Part shown: positions 15,550 to 24,415 of the stretch, piece after piece
Layout of the letters: every line of letters starts with the position of its first letter
Position numbering within the stretch: the stretch's first letter is position 1
NCBI RefSeq assembly: GCF_006516955.1
Contig: NZ_VHLG01000013.1
Location: 1-64,000, forward strand
Origin: Martelella alba
Lineage (GTDB): Bacteria > Pseudomonadota > Alphaproteobacteria > Rhizobiales > Rhizobiaceae
Reading direction: 5' to 3'
Length of the DNA: 64,000 bases
Program-made: the position numbers and the translations under genes
The notes under the pieces: model-generated
Databases searched by the model: none
What the model was told of the DNA's origin: nothing
What the model saw: only the letters and a program-made list of their open reading frames with translations

Positions 15550-17787
15550 CTAGCCAGCTGTTACCGTGACCCGCCTTGTGCCAAGGCTTGCATGGGTGAC
15601 GGAAAGCGTGATGGTGCCGGCACCACATGCCGTGACCCAGAAGCCCGTAGCCCCGCCATTCAGCGATCTTTGTGCGGGACCGGCAAGCGTGCCCGGTCCC
15701 TCAACGGCAATCGAGATCGGTTCGAACAGATAGGGCAGCTTGTTGCCGGCCTGATCCAGCACCCGCACCATCACCCGGACGCAATCATCTTCGCCGATGG
15801 CCGGTGCATCGGGTGTCAACGACAGTTCGTTTGGCAGCGGGTTGGATATATAGCGGGCCGTCTTGACCGGCGCACCATCGACATAGCCGGTGAAGGTCAC
15901 ATCCTGCCAGCCCATGCCCCAATGTCCGAATTCCGGACCGGGATAATCCTCGCGGCGGATGATCACCGGCGCATGCGGCAGATGCTTGTAAAGCGCGCGG
16001 TCCGGCTTGAACCGGCGCGGCGGATGACCGGCGAAATCAAGTTCCACCTCATCGCAATTGGTCAGGATGATCAGCGGCAGAACACCGCCATGATTGCGGT
16101 CGCCGCGCGTCCAGTAGGTCACCGGCATCAGCGTGACACCCTCTTGCGGGTCGCATTGGCTGGCATAGACATAGGCTGCGAATTTCGGCTCGCGATTCAT
16201 ATCCATGACGCCGTGATGGCAGATCCGGTCGCCGGAGCCGAAATCCTTGTGGGTGTTGTAGTCGAAGGCACACCAGCCGATCGCGCCTGAAATTTCCGGA
16301 TCACCATAGGCGGCGTCGAGCACTTCGAGGTGGCGGGTGACATGTTCTGCCTGCCGCTGTTCCTGATCATAAACCTTGGTCGGATACATATGGCCGTTGA
16401 ACTCGGTGATCAGATAGGGCACCGGCCGGTCCAGCCCCGTCACTTCACGGCGTGGCCTGAGCGCTGTGCGCGGTCGCTGGCCGCTGATTTCCTCCATATT
16501 GAGGATGAAATCATTCATTGAATAGACGTCTTCCAGAAGCTCGCTGTCGGTGATGCAGCGCACGCCGGTGGTCGGACGGGTGCTGTCCAGCGCATGGGCG
16601 ACACGGTTGGTTTCGGTGTAGAAGTCATGCACGTCACGGCTTTCATTGATGCGCACGCCCCAGATGATGATCGAGGGGTGGTTCCAGTCGCGCCGGATCA
16701 TGGCGGCAACATTGTCCACCGCCGCCGCCTGCCAGGCATCGTCGCCGACATGCTGCCAGCCGGGGATTTCCTCGAACACCAGCAGGCCGATCTCATCACA
16801 GCGGTCGAGAAACCAGCTGGACTGCGGATAATGCGAGGTGCGGACGATATTGAGTTTCAGTTCATGCTTCAGGATTTCCGCATCGCGGATCTGGGCCGCG
16901 CGGCCGAGCGCATAGCCGACGTAAGGGAAGGACTGATGGCGATTGAGCCCGCGCAGTTTCAACGGTCTGCCGTTCAGGCTGAAACCTTCAGGCGTGAAGG
17001 CGATATCGCGGAAGCCAAAGCGCACGGTCCTTTCGTCGTCACCGGCTGCCGTCGTCAGCTTCAGGGCGACGCAGTAAAGCACCGGGCTGTCGATATCCCA
17101 GAGCGCCACATCATCAAGTCCGTCAAAATCCAGCGTCACCTTTTCACCAGAGACCGGCACGGCCCCAGTGGCAATTGCCTCGCCCGCCATGGTCTCGATC
17201 ACAGCATGCAGCCTTGCGCCGTCCAGCGCGTATGCCTGCGGATTGGCGAGTTCAACCGCCAGGTGAACGTGTTTCGACGGTGCCAGAACATCCGGTGTCT
17301 CAACCTTGCAATTGGCGATCGATACCGGTGCCCGGACCTCCAGCCAGACATCGCGGTAAATCCCGGCATAGGTGAGATAATCGATCCGCGCGCCGAAAGG
17401 CGGGATCGCCTTGTTTTCCGAGCCGTCGACCTTGACGGTCAAGAGGTTCTCCCCCTCGGTGAGGTGCTCCGTCAGCCGAGCCTCGAAGGGCGTATAGCCA
17501 TCCGGATGCGCTGCGATCTCAACGCCATTCAGATAGACCACACTATTGGCCATGGCACCGTCAAAGACCAGCACCACTTCCCGGCCCGCCCAGTCTGCAT
17601 CTGCCGTGAAACGCTTCTGATAAGTGAATGCCTTCCAGTACGACGTCTCGTCGAGATAGGAAAAGGGCAGGTCGACCGCATTATGCGGCAGGGTCACGGC
17701 TGTGCCCTGGCAATCCGTGCCGGCTGCGGCGGCATGAAAGCCGGGCGAGAAGGTCCAATCCCGGTTGAAAGAGACAGTTTTGCGCAT
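15550..17787 (-). CDS. Glycoside hydrolase family 2 protein (beta-galactosidase/beta-glucuronidase class)
   Basis: A 745-residue enzyme of GH2 layout: sugar-binding jelly-roll (about 1-155), immunoglobulin-like domain (about 160-260), TIM barrel (about 265-560) and a C-terminal beta domain. The acid/base is Glu382 in IIWGVRINES and the nucleophile Glu462 in LITEFNG. There is no signal peptide, so it acts on imported oligosaccharides. ATG 17787 follows AAGGTGA. GH2 includes beta-galactosidases, beta-glucuronidases and beta-mannosidases; with the neighbouring lyase and GH105 a uronic acid-containing glycan is likely, but specificity is not readable. Confidence 0.88.
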   Translation of the reverse strand: MRKTVSFNRDWTFSPGFHAAAAGTDCQGTAVTLPHNAVDLPFSYLDETSYWKAFTYQKRFTADADWAGREVVLVFDGAMANSVVYLNGVEIAAHPDGYTPFEARLTEHLTEGENLLTVKVDGSENKAIPPFGARIDYLTYAGIYRDVWLEVRAPVSIANCKVETPDVLAPSKHVHLAVELANPQAYALDGARLHAVIETMAGEAIATGAVPVSGEKVTLDFDGLDDVALWDIDSPVLYCVALKLTTAAGDDERTVRFGFRDIAFTPEGFSLNGRPLKLRGLNRHQSFPYVGYALGRAAQIRDAEILKHELKLNIVRTSHYPQSSWFLDRCDEIGLLVFEEIPGWQHVGDDAWQAAAVDNVAAMIRRDWNHPSIIIWGVRINESRDVHDFYTETNRVAHALDSTRPTTGVRCITDSELLEDVYSMNDFILNMEEISGQRPRTALRPRREVTGLDRPVPYLITEFNGHMYPTKVYDQEQRQAEHVTRHLEVLDAAYGDPEISGAIGWCAFDYNTHKDFGSGDRICHHGVMDMNREPKFAAYVYASQCDPQEGVTLMPVTYWTRGDRNHGGVLPLIILTNCDEVELDFAGHPPRRFKPDRALYKHLPHAPVIIRREDYPGPEFGHWGMGWQDVTFTGYVDGAPVKTARYISNPLPNELSLTPDAPAIGEDDCVRVMVRVLDQAGNKLPYLFEPISIAVEGPGTLAGPAQRSLNGGATGFWVTACGAGTITLSVTHASLGTRRVTVTAG

Positions 17788-17818
17788 TGGTTCACCTTGC
17801 GGAGCGGATCATTGAAGC

Positions 17819-17848
17819 GCCCGGCCGGTCGGGAGGAACCGGCCGGGC
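17819..17848. terminator. Intercistronic hairpin between lyase and GH2 genes
   Basis: GCCCGGCCGGT (17819-17829) pairs perfectly with ACCGGCCGGGC (17838-17848), with an 8-base loop and no T-run. It lies between two same-strand genes, so an mRNA-stabilising or partial-termination role is more likely than full termination. Confidence 0.5.
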
Positions 17849-17868
17849 AAGAATGGTCTTCGAAAGCC

Positions 17869-19809
17869 TCAGACGATGCTGATCTTCAGCCCAAAGACCG
17901 GATGGCTGAGGTCAATGGCCTCAAGACGGATCGTGAAGACCCGGGGTCCCCAGACTTCCAGATGACGCGGATCGGTGATCTCGACCGGGTCGACGCCGGT
18001 GACTTTCAGATTGTCGGGCCTGATCAGTAATCCGCTTTCTCGCCCCACAATCCGGCAGTTGCCGTCTGCGTTGACGATGATTTCGCGGTCCGAGACATTG
18101 AGCGGCAATTGAAAGCCCGTCAGCGGTTCGCCAAGCGTGATTTCATCGCGGATATCGATGGTTGCCGCCTGATGGTCGAAGCTGATCTGGCGGAAGAAGC
18201 GATTATCGCGCGGTTCACGGAAATAGGCAGGGCTGGCATCAAGCGACAGAAGGCTCTTCGCGCCTTCATGGCGATAGACGACATCACGTGCCTCCGCCCC
18301 GACGCCGGCAAATTGCAGCATGCCGTTGACGGCAGGAACATTATGTCCCCTGGAACTGATATGCCACATATCGTAGCGGGTTTCGGTAAAGGTTGCACGG
18401 GAATAGGCGCCCTGACCGAGATCGATCAGCAGCGGCTCGCCGTCGAGACAGACGCTGAAATGGCCGACGTCATTGTGGGAGTGGTGATTGACATGCGGAT
18501 CGTTGCTGCCAGCAATCGCGCTCAGCATGAGCCCCTTGCCGGGGGCCGTGTCCGAGCGGGCAATCAGCATCTGCATATCGGCAAGGAAGACGCTTTTTTC
18601 GCAGACCCGCGGCGAAATCGCTGCCTTGTCCGGCGTCCAGTACAACAGCCGTGTCAGATGAACCAGAAACTGGCGGGCATAGTCGTTGCGGCCACGCGCG
18701 CGGCCGGGACTGGCGATCTTGCGGGCAGCGATCCGGTCGACATCCTCGCGCACCAGACTGGCAAGCTGGGCAGAACCGATCAGCTGCGCGTAGCGGCTGA
18801 TCAGGCCCTGATCGAGATCGATCTTCAGGCCGCCATCGGCGAAATTGACGAACAGGTTGCTGCCGATGTTGAGCGGCAGGATATGTTCGCCGAAATTGCG
18901 GAATTTCTGGTTCTCACCGGGTTTCAGATCGATGCCGAAACGCTCCTGAACCAGGCTGACGAAACCGGCAAGCCGGCCGGCGCTGACGACCCAGTAGCCG
19001 GGTCCCTCGATACACGCCCCTGACGGTTCGATTGTGTCGAAGAAACGCTGCATCGGTACCATCAGTTTCAGCGCGATGCTGGCCAGCCGCTGCGGATCAT
19101 CGACGATATAGCAGGCGGTCAAGAGCAGATTGTGCGAGCACCAGGCGGTCCAGTTGTTGCGGCCAAGATACCAGCCGTAAAGCTTCGGACCTTCCAGGAG
19201 GCTCAGCACCCGGCGGTCAATCTCGCTATGGATGCGATAATAGAGCGAGGGAACCGTCTCGAGCAGCAGGCTCTTCAGCAGATAGCAGCTTTCTGCAAGC
19301 GTTGCCGCCGTCTCGCAGGCGAAGAGGTCGAGATAGTCATCGCCGGGAACCGGCAGCGGATCATCCGCTTTCCAGGGGTTGGCAGCCTTGAACATCACCA
19401 TGTCATGCTGACCGGCGAAATTATGCGCCGGCACGCACCAGCTGACTTCACCAAGGATTTCCCAGAGATAGTCGATGATTTTGGCGAGATAGGTGCCCTT
19501 CGCCGTCAGACATTCGGCCATGACGAGATGGGAGAGTTCATAGCGTCGCCGGAAATAATTCTCCTCGTAGAAGACGCGGTCTCCATTGGTCATGAAATTC
19601 ATGTACATGGAGCCGGTCAGAGGATCGATTTCCTCGTCCAGAATACTGTCGGCAACCGCCAGAATGCCTTTCACAGGAAGAGCAAGGTTCGGATCGGTAG
19701 CGATCGCGTCCCAGCGCGCCCGCTCTTCGATATCGGGAAAGGGTCTCCAGTCCGGCCTTTGCTTCAAGCCTTCGAGAAGCTGTTCGACCTTAAACGCTTC
19801 GTTAAACAT
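17869..19809 (-). CDS. Heparinase II/III family protein, predicted polysaccharide lyase
   Basis: A 646-residue protein. The N-terminal part is an alpha/alpha toroid-like helical region (about 1-380, including NNWTAWCSHNLLLTA and SGACIEGPGYW). The C-terminal part is the beta-sandwich heparinase II/III-like domain (NDPHVNHHSHNDVGHFSV, then LLIDLGQGAYSR). The His/Asn cluster HVNHHSHND is the expected catalytic and metal-binding area, and Tyr-rich segments supply the base. No signal peptide is seen, so it likely cleaves imported oligosaccharides to unsaturated uronic products, which the nearby GH105 would process. The polysaccharide is not identified. Confidence 0.82.
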   Translation of the reverse strand: MFNEAFKVEQLLEGLKQRPDWRPFPDIEERARWDAIATDPNLALPVKGILAVADSILDEEIDPLTGSMYMNFMTNGDRVFYEENYFRRRYELSHLVMAECLTAKGTYLAKIIDYLWEILGEVSWCVPAHNFAGQHDMVMFKAANPWKADDPLPVPGDDYLDLFACETAATLAESCYLLKSLLLETVPSLYYRIHSEIDRRVLSLLEGPKLYGWYLGRNNWTAWCSHNLLLTACYIVDDPQRLASIALKLMVPMQRFFDTIEPSGACIEGPGYWVVSAGRLAGFVSLVQERFGIDLKPGENQKFRNFGEHILPLNIGSNLFVNFADGGLKIDLDQGLISRYAQLIGSAQLASLVREDVDRIAARKIASPGRARGRNDYARQFLVHLTRLLYWTPDKAAISPRVCEKSVFLADMQMLIARSDTAPGKGLMLSAIAGSNDPHVNHHSHNDVGHFSVCLDGEPLLIDLGQGAYSRATFTETRYDMWHISSRGHNVPAVNGMLQFAGVGAEARDVVYRHEGAKSLLSLDASPAYFREPRDNRFFRQISFDHQAATIDIRDEITLGEPLTGFQLPLNVSDREIIVNADGNCRIVGRESGLLIRPDNLKVTGVDPVEITDPRHLEVWGPRVFTIRLEAIDLSHPVFGLKISIV

Positions 19810-19894
19810 GGCTTACAATTTTCCACATTCTGGCACAGGCCACCGGCATGCCGGCCGGCAGCTGCGCATCTGTTTCATTTCTTCTCTTCGCGTC

Positions 19895-20989
19895 TCAGCT
19901 GTCTTCGCTGCGGCGAATGCGTTTTCCGCTCTCAGCATCAAAAACACGCACCTTTGACGGATCGGGAACGATGGTAATGTCCTGGCCGGTGGCAAGCGGG
20001 CGCTGCTCCTTGAACGCCGCCGTCATCCGGAAGCCGTCCGCGTCCGACAGGATGACCATGTCGGAGCCGGTATTTTCGACTGCGTGGATGGTGGCGCCGA
20101 TGCCATCTTCCGTTCGTCCCTCAAACACACGGACATGTTCGGGCCGGATTCCGTAGAGGATCTGCTGACCCGGAGCGAAGGCATGACCCGAACCGAGCGG
20201 TAGCAGCGTGCCGTCGGCCAGCCGGGCTGCAGCTTCACCATTCGCACCCTCGACCTTCGCCGCGATCAGATTGATCGACGGGGTGCCGAGGAAACTCGCG
20301 ACAAAGGTATTGACCGGATCATCGTAGAGCTTCAGCGGCGGACCGGCCTGCTCGACGCGGCCATCGCGCAGCACGACGATCTTCTGACCAAGCGTCATCG
20401 CTTCGACCTGATCGTGGGTGACATAGATCGACGTGGTGCCGAGGCGCTTGTGCAGATCGGCGATCTCGCCGCGCACCTGAACGCGTAGCTTGGCATCAAG
20501 GTTCGACAGCGGCTCGTCGAACAGGAAAACCGACGGATCGCGGACGATCGCCCGGCCCATCGAGACGCGCTGGCGCTGGCCGCCGGAAAGCGCCTTGGGC
20601 AGGCGTTCAAGCAGCGGCTCCAGTTCGAGCATGCGCGCCGTCTGCTTGACCTTCTCCGCAATTTCCACCTTCGGCATGCCGGCAAGCTTCAGTGCGAAGC
20701 CCATATTTTCCGCCACCGTCATCTGCGGATAGAGCGCATAGGTCTGGAACACCATCGCGATATCACGCTGTTTGGGTGGCAGATCGGTCACATCCTTCCC
20801 GGCAATCGAGACGACACCGCTCGTGACCTCTTCCAGACCGGCGATAATGCGTAACAGTGTTGACTTGCCCGACCCTGAAGGGCCGATCAGGACGCAGAAT
20901 TCGCCATCTTCGATTTCCAGCGACACGTCGTGGATGACATCGACCGCGCCGAAGGATTTGTTGACGTTGCTAAGGCTTACTGAACCCAT
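19895..20989 (-). CDS. Carbohydrate ABC transporter ATP-binding protein (MsmK/UgpC type)
   Basis: A 364-residue ATPase of the CUT1 sugar-importer class. It has Walker A GPSGSGKSTLLRI, Q-loop MVFQTYALYPQMTV, signature [12 protein letters not shown] and Walker B VFLFDEPLSNLD. The C-terminal about 130 residues form the TOBE/regulatory domain (YGIRPEHVRVFEG). It follows the two permease genes closely and is the fourth gene of the leftward transporter set, before the lyase and GH2 genes. Confidence 0.9.
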   Translation of the reverse strand: MGSVSLSNVNKSFGAVDVIHDVSLEIEDGEFCVLIGPSGSGKSTLLRIIAGLEEVTSGVVSIAGKDVTDLPPKQRDIAMVFQTYALYPQMTVAENMGFALKLAGMPKVEIAEKVKQTARMLELEPLLERLPKALSGGQRQRVSMGRAIVRDPSVFLFDEPLSNLDAKLRVQVRGEIADLHKRLGTTSIYVTHDQVEAMTLGQKIVVLRDGRVEQAGPPLKLYDDPVNTFVASFLGTPSINLIAAKVEGANGEAAARLADGTLLPLGSGHAFAPGQQILYGIRPEHVRVFEGRTEDGIGATIHAVENTGSDMVILSDADGFRMTAAFKEQRPLATGQDITIVPDPSKVRVFDAESGKRIRRSEDS

Positions 20990-21012
20990 GGTCTTAACCC
21001 GAACCTTTCGCT

Positions 21013-21852
21013 TTAACCCTTGACCGCGCCGGACATCAGCCCGCGGTTGAACTGTTTCTGAAGCAGGAGATAGACGACGATGCAGGGCACCGTGGCGATA
21101 ACCGTGACGGCGATGAAGATGTTCTGCTGCATGATTTCGTCGACGCGCAGCGAGCGCAGCACCACCGGCAATGTGTAGAGATTGCGATCATCGACGGCGA
21201 TCAGCGGCAGCAGATACTGATCCCAGATCATCAGGAAGCCGAAGATCGTTGCCGTGCCGAGCGCCGGCTTGACCAGCGGCAGAACCACCCGCCAGAAGAT
21301 CTGGAATTCGTTGGCGCCGTCGACACGGGCGGCATCCTCCAGATCGCGCGGGATCGCCTTCATGAATTCCGTCAGCAGGAAGACCGAGAAGGCCCAGCCA
21401 ACCACCGGCAGGATCATCGCCGCATAGGTGTTGTAGAGCGTGGTGTGCAGAACCGGCAGCTTGGCATGCAGGATCAGGTAGAGCGGGATCGCAATCACCT
21501 CATCCGGCAGCATCATTGTCGACAAGATCGCCAGGCTGACGATCGCGGCCCCACGGAATTTCTTGCGCGCCAATGCATAGGCGGCAAGGGCGCTCACCAG
21601 TGTCTGCAACACCGTGCCGATGATGACGACAAAGAGCGAATTGAACAGATAGACCCACACCCTGACCTTGGTCCAGGCATAGGCGAAGTGGTCGAGGGTC
21701 GGCTCACTTGGCCAGAGCACCAGCTGTCCGGGCTGAACCGTATTCTTGGTGAAGGCCGTGGCCAGAATGCCCCAGAAGGGACCGCAGAAGACAATGACCA
21801 GCAGTGCATAGACGATGCCGCGCGCGATCATTTGCGGAAGCGTGATTTTCAT
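21013..21852 (-). CDS. Carbohydrate ABC transporter permease (CUT1, MalG/AraQ type)
   Basis: A 279-residue inner-membrane protein with about six hydrophobic segments and the cytoplasmic loop DLEDAARVDGANEFQIFWRV, the EAA motif that docks with the ATPase. GGAGGATCCGATG is seen at its start. It lies 10 bases from the partner permease and 23 bases from the ATPase gene. Confidence 0.9.
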   Translation of the reverse strand: MKITLPQMIARGIVYALLVIVFCGPFWGILATAFTKNTVQPGQLVLWPSEPTLDHFAYAWTKVRVWVYLFNSLFVVIIGTVLQTLVSALAAYALARKKFRGAAIVSLAILSTMMLPDEVIAIPLYLILHAKLPVLHTTLYNTYAAMILPVVGWAFSVFLLTEFMKAIPRDLEDAARVDGANEFQIFWRVVLPLVKPALGTATIFGFLMIWDQYLLPLIAVDDRNLYTLPVVLRSLRVDEIMQQNIFIAVTVIATVPCIVVYLLLQKQFNRGLMSGAVKG

Positions 21853-21862
21853 CGGATCCTCC

Positions 21863-22744
21863 TTACGTCCTGTCGATGCGGTTCTTCACGGTGACATGCA
21901 GGATGGTCAGGCACACGGTGAAGGCAAACAGCATGAAGGAAACCGCTGCGGCATAGCCGTAATCGAATTTCTCGAAACCGGTTTTGAAGATGCTGGTCAT
22001 GATGACCTCGGTCGCATTGGCAGGGCCGCCGCCGGTCGTGGTGTAGATCTCGGTGAAGACGCGGAAACCGCGGATGAGAGACAGCATGATGACCACGGAG
22101 AAGGCCGGAACCAGGCCCGGAATGGTGACGTGCCACAGCTTGCGGAAGGCACTTGCGCCATCAACGGCCGCCGCATCGTAAAGCTCGCGATTGATGCCGG
22201 CGAGGCCTGCGATAAAGATCACCATGTTGTAGGGGACGTTCTTCCAGATCTGCAGCAGGATGACGACATAAAGCGCCTGATCGGGATTGGACATGAAGCC
22301 CTGCGGCGCCACGCCAAAGACGCCAATCAGCTGGTTCACGACACCAGTGGCGCCGGGATAGAACAGAATGCGCCAGATTTCGGCGAGAACGGCGATCGAG
22401 GTGACGGCCGGGAAGAAGATTGCCGTGCGGATCAGGCGGATATGGCGGGCCTGGCCTTCAAGCGCCAGCGCCACGGCGAAAGCGAAGATGCCGCCGACCA
22501 GCGTTGTCGTAACCACGTAAATCAGGGTGTTGAGCACGGCCGCATGCAGCGCCGTATCGGAAAAGGCACGCTCGAAATTGGCCAGCCCCACCCATTGGTC
22601 CGCTCCGACGAACTTGACCTTGTAAAAGCTCATGATCAGCCCCTTGATGATGGGGATGAACTTGAACCAGGTGAAGACGATCAGGGCAGGCGCCAGAAAC
22701 AGCCACGGAATGAGCCATCGGGCGTTTTTTGATTGAACACGCAT
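21863..22744 (-). CDS. Carbohydrate ABC transporter permease (CUT1, MalF/UgpA type)
   Basis: A 293-residue permease with six hydrophobic segments and the EAA loop INRELYDAAAVDGASAFRKL. The ATG at 22744 is preceded by GGAGGAAC. It forms the channel with the neighbouring permease and follows the binding-protein gene after a hairpin. No unusual feature was seen. Confidence 0.9.
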   Translation of the reverse strand: MRVQSKNARWLIPWLFLAPALIVFTWFKFIPIIKGLIMSFYKVKFVGADQWVGLANFERAFSDTALHAAVLNTLIYVVTTTLVGGIFAFAVALALEGQARHIRLIRTAIFFPAVTSIAVLAEIWRILFYPGATGVVNQLIGVFGVAPQGFMSNPDQALYVVILLQIWKNVPYNMVIFIAGLAGINRELYDAAAVDGASAFRKLWHVTIPGLVPAFSVVIMLSLIRGFRVFTEIYTTTGGGPANATEVIMTSIFKTGFEKFDYGYAAAVSFMLFAFTVCLTILHVTVKNRIDRT

Positions 22745-22763
22745 GTGTTCCTCCTGTCATGGC

Positions 22764-22802
22764 AGGCACCGGCATCTCATGCTAAAGATGATGCCGGTGC
22801 CT
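22764..22802 (-). terminator. Hairpin between binding-protein and permease genes
   Basis: AGGCACCGGCATC (22764-22776) pairs perfectly over 13 bases with GATGCCGGTGCCT (22790-22802) around a 13-base loop. It lies just after the binding-protein stop in a same-strand operon. Such hairpins usually protect or enrich the upstream binding-protein mRNA. Confidence 0.65.
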
Positions 22803-22820
22803 TACCGGCGCGGTTGAAGC

Positions 22821-24110
22821 TTATTTCGCAAGCACGCCCTGGCTTGAAAGCTCGGCATCAATCAGCTTGTCGGTATCTTCAAGACCGGACATCACATCTG
22901 AGCTGCAGCTCGACAGGATGGTGTTGAGCCCGTCAGATGCTGCCTGACGGATCGGCTTCCAGTTGGGAACCCGCGGGAAATAACGGGCCGTCGTGCCGTA
23001 GAGATCGGCAAAGGTGCCCCAGGCCGGATCGGGCTGGATCTTGGTCACGTCGACATTCTTGTTGACCGAGAGACGCACGATGGCGTTGTCGCCGGTCCCG
23101 GCGGCCATGCCGGTTTCCTGCCCTTCGGGCGAGATCAGATATTCGATGAACTGCTGCGCCTCGGCGGCATGCTCGGAGGTGGACATGATGAAGGCGGCTT
23201 CGCCTTCTGCCAGCTCTGCCTGGCCGGCAGGACCGGATGGCGGGGCGACAACTTCGAACTTGTCACGGCCCGGTTCGCGGACGAAGGCGGCAATATGATA
23301 GGGGCCGGAGCGATAGATGCCTGCCTGACCGGAGGAAAAGACCGGCGTCGCGTCGCCCGTGGTGGAGGTGATGGCCGCAGGCTGGGCATAGCCATCGCAG
23401 ATCATCTTGCGGGCGAAATCGATCGCCTTTGCGGTTTCCGGTGTGGCTAGTGACGCCTTGTAGCCATCGCCCTGTTTTTCAAGGAATGAGCCGCCAGCTT
23501 GCCAGATCAGATCCGACATGAACCAGGCGGTATAGCCGCGCGTAGACGAAAGCGGCATGACATAACCATAGGTGTCAGCCTTGCCGTCGCCATCGGGGTC
23601 ATCTTCGGTAAAGGCCTTGGCCAGATTATAGAGGTCGTCCCAGGTTTTCGGCACGTCATAGCCAAGCTTCTCGCGCCAGTCCTTGCGGATGAACACGGCA
23701 AAGGCCTGCGCCGATGTCGGCACGCCGTAATAGCTGCCATCGGGAGCCTCGACGCTCTGCCATGCGATATCATGCAGCTGATCACCGCCCTTGACCGAAG
23801 CACGGTCGATCTGTTTGACGATACCCATGTCCTGAAGCTGCCCCATGGACGTGGCGTCATTGATGATCAGGTCCGGTAGATCCCCGCCTGCAGCCGCGCG
23901 GGCAAGCCGCGTCTCAAAATCGATATTGGCCAGAAACAGATCAACCTTGATGCCCGTTTCGGCCGTAAAACCATCAATGATACGTTCAATGGTCGGCCGT
24001 TCGGCATCGCCATAACGCATCCAGACATTGATTGTGTCGGCGGCATAGGCCGTGGAAGCCATGGCCGTACTTACCAGCGCTGCGGAAACCAGCGCGCCAA
24101 TGATTCTCAT
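22821..24110 (-). CDS. Carbohydrate ABC transporter substrate-binding protein (CUT1 class)
   Basis: A 429-residue periplasmic sugar-binding protein (extracellular solute-binding family 1). MRIIGALVSAALVSTAMAST followed by AYA|ADT is a signal peptide. The body has INVWMRYGDAERPTIERII and the family aromatic and Gly-rich pattern (GVPTSAQAFAVFIRKDW). GAGGAGG six bases upstream fixes ATG 24110; a slightly longer frame was rejected. It is the first gene of the leftward operon and is divergent from the LacI-type regulator. The ligand is probably an oligosaccharide released by an external lyase, which is not in this window. Confidence 0.9.
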   Translation of the reverse strand: MRIIGALVSAALVSTAMASTAYAADTINVWMRYGDAERPTIERIIDGFTAETGIKVDLFLANIDFETRLARAAAGGDLPDLIINDATSMGQLQDMGIVKQIDRASVKGGDQLHDIAWQSVEAPDGSYYGVPTSAQAFAVFIRKDWREKLGYDVPKTWDDLYNLAKAFTEDDPDGDGKADTYGYVMPLSSTRGYTAWFMSDLIWQAGGSFLEKQGDGYKASLATPETAKAIDFARKMICDGYAQPAAITSTTGDATPVFSSGQAGIYRSGPYHIAAFVREPGRDKFEVVAPPSGPAGQAELAEGEAAFIMSTSEHAAEAQQFIEYLISPEGQETGMAAGTGDNAIVRLSVNKNVDVTKIQPDPAWGTFADLYGTTARYFPRVPNWKPIRQAASDGLNTILSSCSSDVMSGLEDTDKLIDAELSSQGVLAK

Positions 24111-24235
24111 CGGAATCCTCCTCAAAGCGACGTTCTACCCCGCACGCCTCCAGAATGCGTTCGATTCGCGATCCTCGGCGGGGTGTCCTGTAATTGGACG
24201 CATCGACTATAGACACAGTTTGTTTCCTGAATCAA

Positions 24236-24248
24236 GAAAACGTTTAAC
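24236..24248. promoter_or_regulatory. LacI-type operator candidate in the divergent promoter region
   Basis: The 8-base palindrome AAACGTTT (24238-24245) in GAAAACGTTTAAC has the central CG and A/T arms of LacI-family operators. It lies between the binding-protein gene and the lacI-type gene, upstream of the sugar operon. It is a likely site for the adjacent regulator. Confidence 0.55.
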
Positions 24249-24398
24249 TAAAATATTCTGGTGCCTGCGAACACATTTTGTGGTAGATTTTGACAACCAG
24301 ATCGCGAATTTGGATCGACTATGCGATTTCTCTGTCTTTTCACGCCAGTTGCAGCTTCGCACCATCTCCCGGCCTGGAAGAAATTGATTCAAATTAAG

Positions 24399-24410
24399 GA
24401 AAGCGTTTAC
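24399..24410. promoter_or_regulatory. LacI-type operator candidate overlapping the regulator's ribosome site
   Basis: GAAAGCGTTTAC (reverse complement GTAAACGCTTTC) resembles the family operator consensus. It ends 5 bases before the regulator's ATG, so binding there would block transcription or translation start. Autoregulation is inferred. Confidence 0.55.
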
Positions 24411-24415
24411 CTCAC

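Larger units (their letters stand above)
24111..24415. other. Divergent promoter region of the sugar operon and its regulator
   Basis: A 305-base gap without a gene, AT-rich from about 24215 to 24400. It contains the two LacI-type operator candidates at its middle and right end. A ribosome site GAGGAGG for the leftward gene is at its left end. Nothing else was recognised. Confidence 0.6.

Noticed and set aside
16594-18030. A 478-codon open frame on the plus strand opposite the GH2 and lyase genes
   Set aside because: It is antisense to two genes with clear catalytic motifs, has no recognisable domain and reflects GC-rich codon use.
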